Source: Emcibacter sp. (GTDB taxonomy: Bacteria; Pseudomonadota; Alphaproteobacteria; Sphingomonadales; Emcibacteraceae). Taken from it: a stretch of DNA of 5,899 bases. The DNA is taken from NCBI GenBank assembly GCA_023142175.1, contig JAGLJX010000250.1:1-5899 (forward strand), in the 5' to 3' direction. Shown here piece after piece: positions 1 through 5,899 of this stretch. Position numbers and translations under genes: made by a program. The notes under the pieces were generated by a model. It ran no database searches, was not told the DNA's origin, and saw only the letters and a list, made by a program, of their open reading frames with translations. The first letter of the stretch is position 1, and every line of letters starts with the position of its first letter.

Positions 1-1868
1 GGGGGGTTGTAACCTCCATGGTTGCTCAGAATTCTTTGATAATCTTGACTGTTGCAGATGATGCGGGGGCGAGTGATAGATTGTTATTATGGGACGCCAA
101 GGAAGGCTGGTCTGAAAAGCCTGCACTGTCGGGTACTGTGGTTGCCAACGGCGGTCGTCCTATGGGCCAAGGTCATATTCTCTACATGATAAATGACGGT
201 GTGGCGAATATAAAAATGATGAGCTATTACACGATAACGGAATCTTGGGCGACCTATGGAGAAGTAGATTCAACCGCCACCGCTAATAGCGTTCCCTGGA
301 AGAATGGTATTCTCTTGGGGCAAACTTCTGTGGATGGTACGGGCGTTGATTTCACATTCATAGATGTTGAAACAGGCAAGCAGTTATTGCATACGGTTGA
401 TTGGCTTGTGCTGGCAGTCTATCTGTTTGGAATGTTGGGTGTCGGATTATATTTTTATAGAAAACACGCGCAGGGGTCGAAGAGTGAATTTTTCCTTGGG
501 GGTCGGTCAATTCCTTTTTGGGCCGCAGGTATAAGTATCTATGCCTCTAATTCCAGCTCGATCAGTTATATAGCTGTCCCGGCAAAAGCATTTGCCACCA
601 ACTGGCAATATCTGTTGAATAACCTTGTTGTTGTGGTGGGGTTGATATTTGTTGCCATATGGGTTGTACCGCTCCTGCGGCGGCTTAATTTGATGTCAAT
701 TTTCCAATATCTGGAAACACGGTTCCATCCGAGTATTCGGGTATTGTCCAGCGCCCTTTATATTGTATTCCAGCTTGGGGGGCGTATGACCATAATCCTT
801 TTCCTGCCCTCACTGGCGATTGCTACCGTGACGGGGTTTGATGTAACTTATAGTATTCTAATTATGGGTGTTATCACCATTATCTATACGGTGCTTGGGG
901 GAATGAGGGCTGTTATCTGGACGGATGTTGCACAGTTTGTCGTCATGTTCGGTGGTACATTTTTCGCCATTGGTTTTATCTTTATGATGCTTGATGGCGG
1001 TGTAGGTGAATTCTTCTCAGTTGCGATGGCTGAAGATAAGATGAAACTTGTAGACTGGAGTTTCGATCTGACGGGAGCGACAATATGGGGCTTCCTGTTT
1101 TTGGTCACTTTCGATACTATTCTGACCTTTCCCAAGGATCAGGTCTTAATGCAACGGGTTCTCGCGACTGAAACAGCAAAGGATGCGGGTCGGTCTATAT
1201 GGGTATTTGCCATCATCATTCTTCCGGCCAGTGTTCTTTTTTATGTGGTTGGAACGGCGCTATATGTTTTTTATAAAAGTTTTCCTGAAAGAATGGATCC
1301 CTCCTTATCAATTGATGCCACATTCCCGCTTTTCATTGCCGCAGAGCTTCCTCTTGGGGTTACGGGAATTATCATAGCCGGTATTTTCGCGGCCTCTATG
1401 TCAACACTTTCAAGTATTCTGAATAGTGTATCCACCTTGGCAACGGTTGATTTTTATGAAAAGATTAATAAAGATGCTGATGAGAAAACAACAATACGAT
1501 TTGCAGAAATGTCAACAATCGTAGCAGGTATTATCGGCATTGGTCTGGCCTTATTATTAACTCGCTTTGAAATAAAATCTTTGTTAGACTTGGCGTTAGA
1601 GTTATGGGGGCTTTTAGGCGGAGGATTTGCCGGGGCATATACTCTGGGCATGTTTACCCGCAGATCGAATTGGCAAGGTGTTGTTATCGGTGTCGCCGTT
1701 AGTATTGCCGTTACGCTGGGAGCATGGTCGGTTGATTTGGTTCATCCCTATTTCTATCTTCCGCTCTCCGTGTTTGTTTGTATCGTAGTCGGTTATGCAG
1801 CAAGTTGGCTCTTTCCGGCACCCAAAACGCTTGAGGGACTTACAATATTCAAAGAAGATACCGTGTAA
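1..1868 (+). CDS. Kelch beta-propeller fused to sodium:solute symporter (SSS), 5'-partial
   Basis: Predicted inner-membrane Na+-coupled transporter with an extracytoplasmic propeller at its N-terminus. Numbering is from the ATG at 18. Residues 1-122 are soluble and kelch-like, with short beta-strands and spaced Trp/Tyr/Gly ('LLLWDAKEGW' 22-31, 'YYTITESWATYG' 70-81, 'WKNGILLG' 94-101), about two blades. A transmembrane segment starts at about 128 and the SSS core runs to 616, roughly 490 residues, normal for the family. SSS hallmarks are 'FFLGGRSIPFW' (158-168), 'YTVLGGMRAVIWTDVAQF' (290-307), 'DQVLMQRVLA' (374-383) and 'SMSTLSSILNSVST' (460-473). Ser462/Thr463 align by eye with the Na2-site serines of vSGLT. 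The ATG at 18 has no Shine-Dalgarno and the frame stays open to base 3, so the rest of a six-bladed propeller is probably upstream. By family knowledge the propeller may be a NanM/YjhT-type sugar mutarotase, making sialic acid or a related sugar a possible substrate; this is inference. The SSS call is secure, the substrate is not. Confidence 0.9.
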   Translation, partial: GVVTSMVAQNSLIILTVADDAGASDRLLLWDAKEGWSEKPALSGTVVANGGRPMGQGHILYMINDGVANIKMMSYYTITESWATYGEVDSTATANSVPWKNGILLGQTSVDGTGVDFTFIDVETGKQLLHTVDWLVLAVYLFGMLGVGLYFYRKHAQGSKSEFFLGGRSIPFWAAGISIYASNSSSISYIAVPAKAFATNWQYLLNNLVVVVGLIFVAIWVVPLLRRLNLMSIFQYLETRFHPSIRVLSSALYIVFQLGGRMTIILFLPSLAIATVTGFDVTYSILIMGVITIIYTVLGGMRAVIWTDVAQFVVMFGGTFFAIGFIFMMLDGGVGEFFSVAMAEDKMKLVDWSFDLTGATIWGFLFLVTFDTILTFPKDQVLMQRVLATETAKDAGRSIWVFAIIILPASVLFYVVGTALYVFYKSFPERMDPSLSIDATFPLFIAAELPLGVTGIIIAGIFAASMSTLSSILNSVSTLATVDFYEKINKDADEKTTIRFAEMSTIVAGIIGIGLALLLTRFEIKSLLDLALELWGLLGGGFAGAYTLGMFTRRSNWQGVVIGVAVSIAVTLGAWSVDLVHPYFYLPLSVFVCIVVGYAASWLFPAPKTLEGLTIFKEDTV

Positions 1869-1880
1869 CGGATAGATATT

Positions 1881-1886
1881 AGAGAG
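1881..1886 (+). promoter_or_regulatory. Probable ribosome binding site of the LysR gene
   Basis: The purine-rich AGAGAG lies 9 bases before the ATG at 1896, inside the 27-base gap after the symporter stop. It is a modest Shine-Dalgarno match. A second purine run, GGGAAA, touches the start codon and is too close to serve. No promoter or terminator is visible in this short gap, which supports co-transcription with the symporter. Confidence 0.5.
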
Positions 1887-1895
1887 ACCTGGGAA

Positions 1896-2753
1896 ATGAA
1901 CACAAAATTTCTACATACATTTGTAGCCGTGGTTGATTGTGGCTCAATGGCAGCAGCAGCGCGTAAGCTAAATATTACGCCCGCTGCTGTGGCACAGCAA
2001 ACCCGAACCCTTGAGCGGCAGATTGGTGTCCCCTTGATCAGGAGGTCCGGTCACACGGTAGTTGTAACAGAGGCTGGGGCGCGGATTCTGGAAAGGGCAC
2101 GAAATCTTTTGCGTGATGTGGGTGATCTTCATACAGTGGCTATTGATGATGCCATTGGTGGGGAGCTTCGCATCGGCGCAGGGGGAACTGCTCTGACCGG
2201 AATTGTGCCGGATATTCTGGCCCGTTTAATTAAGAAGTTTCCGCAGATCACGGTATCAATTCGGACTGGCTTGTCCATTGACCTGCACCGCGCGGTGGAA
2301 AAAGGAGAGCTGGATGCGGCATTCGTTCTGGAGGCTCCGTTTGCTTTGAATAAGACCGTTAGCTGGCAATTGATACGTGAAGAGCCTTTGGTCGTTTTAG
2401 CGCCCAGTAGTATGGCAGACTGTGATCCCCATGAATTGCTAGCGACGCAACATCTGATCCGTTATGACCGTAATTGGTGGGGTGGGCATCAGGTTGATGA
2501 GTATCTGCGTGAGGTTGATATTGTGCCAAATGAGCGTTTTGAACTCAACTCCCTGCATGCCATTGCAGTTATGGTGGACCGGGGTTTGGGTGTGGCACTT
2601 GTTCCGGATTGGGCGCGGCCATGGCCCGAAGATCTGGATATCGTACGCATACCTTTGCCACTTGAATGCGCGCCGCGGCGCCTTGGTGTGGTCTGGTGCC
2701 GATCCTCAATTCGTATCCGGCTCCTTACCGCGTTTCTCGAAGAAATAGATTGA
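1896..2753 (+). CDS. LysR-family transcriptional regulator
   Basis: Cytoplasmic DNA-binding regulator of 285 residues, slightly short of the usual 290-310. The N-terminal winged helix-turn-helix covers about residues 3-62: 'FLHTFVAVVDCGSMAAAARK' (5-24) gives the first helices, 'LNITPAAVAQQTRTLERQIG' (25-44) the recognition helix and linker, and 'PLIRRSGHTVVVTEAG' (46-61) the wing. A linker helix follows to about 85. The effector-binding domain starts near 'GGELRIGAG' (88-96) and includes 'PDILARLIKKFPQITVSI' (105-122), 'GELDAAFV' (137-144) and 'VMVDRGLGVALVPDW' (225-239), all typical LysR-substrate positions. The start is supported by the family N-terminus. It follows the symporter by 27 bases in the same direction, instead of being divergent from its target as is common in this family, so it may control its own operon, the receptors downstream, or both. 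The ligand cannot be told from sequence. Confidence 0.93.
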   Translation: MNTKFLHTFVAVVDCGSMAAAARKLNITPAAVAQQTRTLERQIGVPLIRRSGHTVVVTEAGARILERARNLLRDVGDLHTVAIDDAIGGELRIGAGGTALTGIVPDILARLIKKFPQITVSIRTGLSIDLHRAVEKGELDAAFVLEAPFALNKTVSWQLIREEPLVVLAPSSMADCDPHELLATQHLIRYDRNWWGGHQVDEYLREVDIVPNERFELNSLHAIAVMVDRGLGVALVPDWARPWPEDLDIVRIPLPLECAPRRLGVVWCRSSIRIRLLTAFLEEID

Positions 2754-2770
2754 ATTTGTTTTAAATATAG

Positions 2771-2800
2771 TAATTTAGCATTGATCTACAGCTTAAATTA
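2771..2800 (+). repeat. AT-rich inverted repeat after the LysR gene
   Basis: TAATTTAGC (2771-2779) pairs with GCTTAAATTA (2791-2800) as a 9-bp stem with one bulged base around an 11-base loop, starting 18 bases after the LysR stop. No T-tract follows, so it is not a standard intrinsic terminator. It could be an mRNA 3'-end hairpin or an operator dyad. AT-rich DNA gives such repeats easily by chance. Confidence 0.35.
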
Positions 2801-2937
2801 GTGTATTCCTATGTTTGCATATTAAAATACTCTTATGAATTATATAGTATATTAATAAAAACTTATGTTTAGAAATATTTTTTTGCTGGTGATGAAAAAC
2901 CAATGGGGAAAATATTATTTAGCAAATCTTTTTTAGT

Positions 2938-2965
2938 AGCCTTAGTATTTTTCAGGAAGGCTTTT
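2938..2965 (+). terminator. Weak hairpin with short T-run
   Basis: AGCCTT (2938-2943) and AAGGCT (2957-2962) form a 6-bp stem with a 13-base loop; the T at 2962 and three more Ts (2963-2965) follow directly. It could end the LysR transcript, but it lies about 185 bases past the stop and the stem is short. It overlaps the GGAAGGCTTT motif shared with the second leader, so it may instead belong to the receptor's leader. Confidence 0.25.
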
Positions 2966-3067
2966 AAAAGACTACGCAACGTGTGAACGTGATGTCGTGG
3001 AAGTGGTTTTGTATTGGTTTATTAATGCTGTTGAGCAGCGATATCCGTCTGTAATAAATACAAAATC

Positions 3068-3074
3068 AAAGGAA
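3068..3074 (+). promoter_or_regulatory. Ribosome binding site of the first TonB receptor
   Basis: AAAGGAA ends 5 bases before the ATG at 3080. It fixes this start over the internal Met codons 16 and 20, which would shorten the signal peptide and remove its basic N-region. Confidence 0.65.
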
Positions 3075-3079
3075 ACGAC

Positions 3080-5368
3080 ATGGATAACAACTCTCAAAAA
3101 ATCTCAAAATTAACCAAATCGCTTATGGCATCTACTATGGTCGCCTCTCTGTTTTTAACATCAGCTCCGACAATGTCTTTTGCGGCAGAGGAGGACGATG
3201 AACTTGAAGAAGTTATCGTGACGGGTAGTCGTACGGGGCGGGCTTTAAACAAAATACCGGGTGCCGTCAGTATTATTAATCAAGCAGCAATCAAGCGTGA
3301 CGTTAATTTGACGGCTGACCTTACTGCCATGCTGGCCCGAACTGTGCCGGGTTATGGCGGGTCATTCCAGCAATTGGATCGGCGCGGGGAATCTCTGCGT
3401 GGTCGTGTTTCGTTACGACTTCTTGACGGCGTGCCGCAGGGTTCTCCTCTCAGGGATGGCAGCAGAGACAGCATCTTTACCGATTTGGGCGTTGTAGAGC
3501 GGGTTGAGGTCGTTAACGGGCCATCCGCAACAGAGGGTATTGGTGCTTCTGGTGGTATTATCAACTATATCACAAAAACCCCTAGCAAAATGGGGACAGA
3601 GGTGCAGGTATCCACGCAATATAGATCACAATTCAAAACCGATAGTGATAGTTGGCGCGTTGCCATAACTGCTGCTCATAAGAATGAAGATTATGATATA
3701 CTGGTTGCAGGATCATTCGCTGAGACAGGTATCGGTTATGATGGGGATGGTGCAACTCTTGCCATCGGCCCAAGTGGGTCTGACAGGGATTCACAGTCCA
3801 ACAACCTGTTTATTAAAGTAGGCGCAAATTTTGGTGATGGCGACGAGCAGAGACTTGAGATTACGCACAGTAATTTCCTGCTTGAATGTCAGTGCCGCTA
3901 CAGTATTAATCTTGCCGATCCGGGCTTTGGATTTCATTTCAATAACAAAATCCCAATTACGTCCAAAAAAGAATCACCACCCGGAGCTTTGGCTTCTTTT
4001 AACGACTTTGTTCAGAATGTTGTGACCTATACCCATGATAATCTGTTTGGCGGGAAATTGCAGATTATGGGCTATGACGCTTCACAGGCAATGCGTTTTG
4101 AATCAGAACGTGGCAGAAGTAAATCAGACCCCGTATTGAGACCATTTCCCGTGGATGCTGATGGATTTCCAACTGGCCCATTTCCAGTGGAGCAGTCTGA
4201 AATTGCTTCTGAGAAACAAGGTCTGAGGACTTCATGGAGTACGGATAGCTTATTTGGAAACGAAGGTTTCGGACTGCAGGTTGGAGCTGATTTTGTGAAA
4301 GATGAAGCTCAGCAGAGGTTGGCTTTATCGAACGCCACATGGGTTCCCCCCATGAAATATACCAGTTTCGCACCCTTTGCACAATTCACTCTGGATATAG
4401 ACCGTCTTACGGTTTCGGCTGGTATTCGTCATGAAGATGGTAAGCTTGATGTAGAAGATTATACCTCTTCATGGGACAATGACCGCAGATTTGTTTTAGG
4501 CGGTGAAATAAATTATGGTGACTGGCTGCCAAACCTTGGTGCAATCTACCGGGTGACGGATGAATGGTCTGTCTATGCATCATACTCTAAAGGTTTTACC
4601 CTTCCAAATGCCGGTATTCCACTTCGGAATCAGAGATGCTCCAACGATACATCCTCCAATGGTGACCCATCTGATCCGCTAAACTTTCCATTCGGCGGAA
4701 TTCAGCCTGATGGTTGTCCAAATGATCCTCAGATATCTGTGAATGATATTATTGATCTGGAAGCCATCATTGTCGATAATATTGAAGTTGGCTTTAGCTG
4801 GTCTGGAGAAAATGGTAAGTTTGGCATTTCCTTATATGAGTCTACTTCGGACTTTGGTGCTAATCTGGTAACAGATCCCGTGATTGGTGATTTTGTATTG
4901 AGGCGCGCGCCGGAAAATATCCAAGGGCTTGAAGTTTCTGGTAACTATAATGTTTCTGAGGATGTTAATATATCTGTCATTTACTCCACGACAACGGGTA
5001 AAACCAACTCATCAAGTGCGGCCCCTGAAGTTCTCGATAAGGAAATTGGGGTCTTTAATATTCCGCCGAATAAACTTGTCGCGACCATTGATTGGCAGTT
5101 TTCTGAAGATGGTAATGTTGTCTTAGGCTCACATACATCCTTCGCACGAGACATCAATGAGGGGGTAAGCGGTGAAGAACATATCATTGGCTTTACGCTA
5201 TTTAATATGACTGTTAACTATTCGGTATTTGGGGGCACAATTTCTCTGGGTGCAGATAATCTTCTGGATAAAGTCTATCTTCTGCCAACGTCAAATGTAT
5301 TATTTTTCCAGAATTATACACATGGCCGTGGGCGCGAGGTAACGCTAGGCTTTACTGTTTCTTACTAA
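3080..5368 (+). CDS. TonB-dependent outer-membrane receptor, siderophore (IutA-like) type
   Basis: Outer-membrane active transporter of 762 residues, energised by TonB-ExbBD. A Sec signal peptide has basic Lys7/Lys10/Lys13, a hydrophobic core (14-30) and a likely signal peptidase I cut after 'SFA' (33-35). An acidic stretch and the TonB box 'EEVIVTGSR' (43-51) follow with no room for an STN signalling domain, so it is not a transducer-type receptor. The plug spans about 55-170, with 'RRGESLRGRVSLRLLDGVPQ' (101-120) and 'RVEVVNGPSATEGIGASGGI' (141-160) then 'INYITK'. The rest is the 22-strand barrel, with 'YASYSKGFTLPN' (499-510), 'NLLDKVY' (727-733) and a terminal strand 'GREVTLGFTVSY' (751-762) ending in an aromatic residue, as outer-membrane beta-signals do. 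The plug and the C-terminal layout ('GFTLPN', 'NIQGLEVSGNY', 'HGRGREVTLGF') recall the aerobactin receptor IutA (about 730 residues) as I remember it. Ferric siderophore is thus the leading ligand class, but the kelch-SSS neighbour leaves a sugar possible. It has its own leader and a terminator, so it is probably monocistronic. Confidence 0.92.
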   Translation: MDNNSQKISKLTKSLMASTMVASLFLTSAPTMSFAAEEDDELEEVIVTGSRTGRALNKIPGAVSIINQAAIKRDVNLTADLTAMLARTVPGYGGSFQQLDRRGESLRGRVSLRLLDGVPQGSPLRDGSRDSIFTDLGVVERVEVVNGPSATEGIGASGGIINYITKTPSKMGTEVQVSTQYRSQFKTDSDSWRVAITAAHKNEDYDILVAGSFAETGIGYDGDGATLAIGPSGSDRDSQSNNLFIKVGANFGDGDEQRLEITHSNFLLECQCRYSINLADPGFGFHFNNKIPITSKKESPPGALASFNDFVQNVVTYTHDNLFGGKLQIMGYDASQAMRFESERGRSKSDPVLRPFPVDADGFPTGPFPVEQSEIASEKQGLRTSWSTDSLFGNEGFGLQVGADFVKDEAQQRLALSNATWVPPMKYTSFAPFAQFTLDIDRLTVSAGIRHEDGKLDVEDYTSSWDNDRRFVLGGEINYGDWLPNLGAIYRVTDEWSVYASYSKGFTLPNAGIPLRNQRCSNDTSSNGDPSDPLNFPFGGIQPDGCPNDPQISVNDIIDLEAIIVDNIEVGFSWSGENGKFGISLYESTSDFGANLVTDPVIGDFVLRRAPENIQGLEVSGNYNVSEDVNISVIYSTTTGKTNSSSAAPEVLDKEIGVFNIPPNKLVATIDWQFSEDGNVVLGSHTSFARDINEGVSGEEHIIGFTLFNMTVNYSVFGGTISLGADNLLDKVYLLPTSNVLFFQNYTHGRGREVTLGFTVSY

Positions 5369-5385
5369 AATTTAACGACACAAAG

Positions 5386-5420
5386 ACTACGCCAGCCCCT
5401 GTTAAGGGGGTTGGTGTAGT
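5386..5420 (+). terminator. GC-rich hairpin terminator after the first TonB receptor
   Basis: ACTACGCCAGCCCCT (5386-5400) pairs with GGGGGTTGGTGTAGT (5406-5420) over 15 positions, with three G-U wobbles, around the loop GTTAA. It begins 18 bases after the stop codon. The T-run that follows (TACGTTTG) is short, so termination may be partial, and the near-symmetric stem could also work on the other strand. It separates the two receptors into different transcripts, at least in part. Confidence 0.72.
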
Positions 5421-5532
5421 TACGTTTGTGCTGATCCAAATTCAATTAAAAATTAAATATCATATTTTATTGCATCATTTGAACAGTACAAAATATACAG
5501 TTTAACTTTTTGTAAGCAACAAAATGTAAGGT

Positions 5533-5624
5533 CTGAAGATACATTGAGGGGCTTTTGTTTATTTTCCGAAAGACTAAAATGTTAAATCATAGGGAAGGCT
5601 TTGCGGTCGGTAAAGTATCTTCAG
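5533..5624 (+). repeat. Long-range inverted repeat in the second receptor leader
   Basis: CTGAAGATAC (5533-5542) is the exact reverse complement of GTATCTTCAG (5615-5624), with 72 bases between. After one mismatch the inner flank can add two A-T pairs and a G-U pair. Inside, CCGA (5566-5569) can pair with TCGG (5607-5610). In RNA the arms could close a multi-branched leader structure ending 84 bases before the start codon. It matches no riboswitch class that I recognise. Confidence 0.45.
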
Positions 5625-5693
5625 CTATGTATTCACTGTTCGCAGAAGCAGTCGTACCACAATAGTGAGCGAGTGATAATTAAATAAATTTTT

Positions 5694-5700
5694 AGGAGGA
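5694..5700 (+). promoter_or_regulatory. Strong ribosome binding site of the second TonB receptor
   Basis: AGGAGGA is a full anti-Shine-Dalgarno match with an 8-base spacer to the ATG at 5709. It is much stronger than the AAAGGAA site of the first receptor, so the second may be translated more efficiently per transcript. Confidence 0.8.
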
Positions 5701-5708
5701 CTACTCTC

Positions 5709-5899
5709 ATGGAATTAAAACCCCAACACACATTATTTAGAGGCAAATTGCCGACATTATCGTCGACAATCATTGCTTCAATGCTGTTTGCATCCGCATC
5801 AGCAATATCTTATGCCGCAGACGAAGAAGCTGCAGCGGAAGAAGAATTTGAAGAAGTTATCGTAACCGGTTCACGTACAGGTAAAGCCCTGAACAAAAT
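5709..5899 (+). CDS. Second TonB-dependent receptor, 3'-partial (first 63 residues)
   Basis: Only the N-terminus is present. It has a basic N-region (Lys4, Arg11, Lys13), a hydrophobic signal core (about 17-33) and a probable signal peptidase I site after 'SYA' (34-36). An acidic linker 'DEEAAAEEEFEE' (38-49) leads to the TonB box 'VIVTGSRTGKALNK' (50-63). The run from the box to the cut end matches the first receptor (47-58) except Lys for Arg, but synonymous codons differ, so the pair is a diverged duplication and not a recent copy. As in the first receptor, there is no STN domain between signal peptide and TonB box. The start is fixed by the AGGAGGA site and by the signal peptide. The plug and barrel lie beyond the window, so its ligand cannot be compared with that of its neighbour. 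Confidence 0.88.
   Translation, partial: MELKPQHTLFRGKLPTLSSTIIASMLFASASAISYAADEEAAAEEEFEEVIVTGSRTGKALNK

Larger units (their letters stand above)
2754..3079 (+). promoter_or_regulatory. AT-rich intergenic leader of the first TonB receptor
   Basis: These 326 bases hold no convincing gene and should carry the receptor promoter. Visible elements are an AT-rich inverted repeat just after the LysR stop (2771-2800), a weak hairpin at 2938-2962, two copies of AACGTG eight bases apart (2978-2983 and 2986-2991), a small dyad GCTG-N5-CAGC (3027-3039), and a 10-mer GGAAGGCTTT (2955-2964) that recurs upstream of the second receptor. A weak promoter candidate is TTGATC-N17-TATTCC (2781-2809). I found no clear Fur box and no LysR T-N11-A site that I trust. 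Confidence 0.5.
5421..5708 (+). promoter_or_regulatory. AT-rich leader of the second TonB receptor
   Basis: No convincing gene lies here. A possible promoter is TTGCAT (5470-5475), 18 bases, TATACA (5494-5499), which would give a leader of about 200 bases. A second -10 candidate is GATAAT (5675-5680), which has no good -35. The region carries the inverted repeat 5533-5542/5615-5624, the shared GGAAGGCTTT motif (5593-5602) and TGAGC (5666-5670). GATAATTAAATAAATTTTT (5675-5693) has only a loose resemblance to a Fur box, about 12 of 19 positions by eye. Confidence 0.45.

Noticed and set aside
884..1135. Reverse-strand open frame inside the symporter gene.
   Set aside because: It is antisense to a well-supported membrane-protein gene, has a low-complexity Pro/Ser/Lys composition, and shows no start signal or family resemblance.
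2903..2986. Small open frame of 27 codons, hydrophobic then basic ('SFLVALVFFRKAFKRLRN').
   Set aside because: There is no Shine-Dalgarno, it lies in an AT-rich leader where Leu/Phe/Lys codons are expected, and there is no counterpart in the second leader.
3027..3039. Dyad GCTG-N5-CAGC as a LysR operator.
   Set aside because: The arms are only 4 bases, the T-N11-A pattern does not fit, and it is not repeated upstream of the second receptor.
4065..4382. Reverse-strand open frame of 105 codons inside the first receptor.
   Set aside because: It lies opposite conserved barrel-coding sequence and shows no recognisable domain.
5579..5665. Small open frame of 28 codons in the second receptor leader.
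   Set aside because: Only a weak GAAAG precedes it, it does not resemble the frame in the first leader (the shared motif is read in a different frame), and it overlaps the inverted repeat. A leader peptide is possible but unsupported.
5675..5693. Possible Fur box before the second receptor.
   Set aside because: Only about 12 of 19 positions fit by eye, nearly all A or T, and the first receptor has no matching site.

Overview
The window looks like a piece of chromosome from a Gram-negative, proteobacterium-like organism with moderate GC content. The basis is two TonB-dependent outer-membrane receptors with classical Sec signal peptides and an 'EEVIVTGSR' TonB box, a LysR-type regulator, and AT-rich gaps between genes. 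The genus cannot be fixed from this sequence. All genes lie on the + strand.

Layout. (1) 1-1868: the 3' part of a gene for a kelch-type beta-propeller fused to a sodium:solute symporter (SSS). The reading frame is open to the left edge, so the true start is probably outside the window. (2) 1896-2753: a LysR-family regulator, 27 bases after the symporter and probably in its transcript. (3) 2754-3079: an AT-rich, mostly non-coding gap with a small inverted repeat, a weak hairpin and the 5' leader of the next gene. (4) 3080-5368: a complete TonB-dependent receptor of 762 residues, whose architecture recalls ferric-siderophore (IutA-like) receptors, followed by a strong GC-rich hairpin terminator. 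(5) 5421-5708: a second AT-rich leader with a long-range 10-base inverted repeat. (6) 5709-5899: the beginning of a second TonB-dependent receptor, cut by the right edge, with a near-ideal Shine-Dalgarno and the same TonB-box region as the first.

How they may work together (inference). The receptors would bring a scarce ligand across the outer membrane, the propeller domain would act on or hold it in the periplasm, the SSS domain would carry it across the inner membrane with Na+, and the LysR protein would sense it or a breakdown product. Cyclically permuted kelch (NanM/YjhT-like) propellers next to or fused with SSS transporters suggest a sugar such as sialic acid, whereas the receptor resembles siderophore receptors. 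The substrate is therefore open, and the receptors may be an independent module. No RNA gene, mobile element, CRISPR array or defence system was seen.

The less ordinary signals are the propeller-symporter fusion, the tandem receptor paralogues, a 10-base motif placed at nearly the same distance upstream of both receptors, and the long-range inverted repeat in the second leader. None of these proves a new system.
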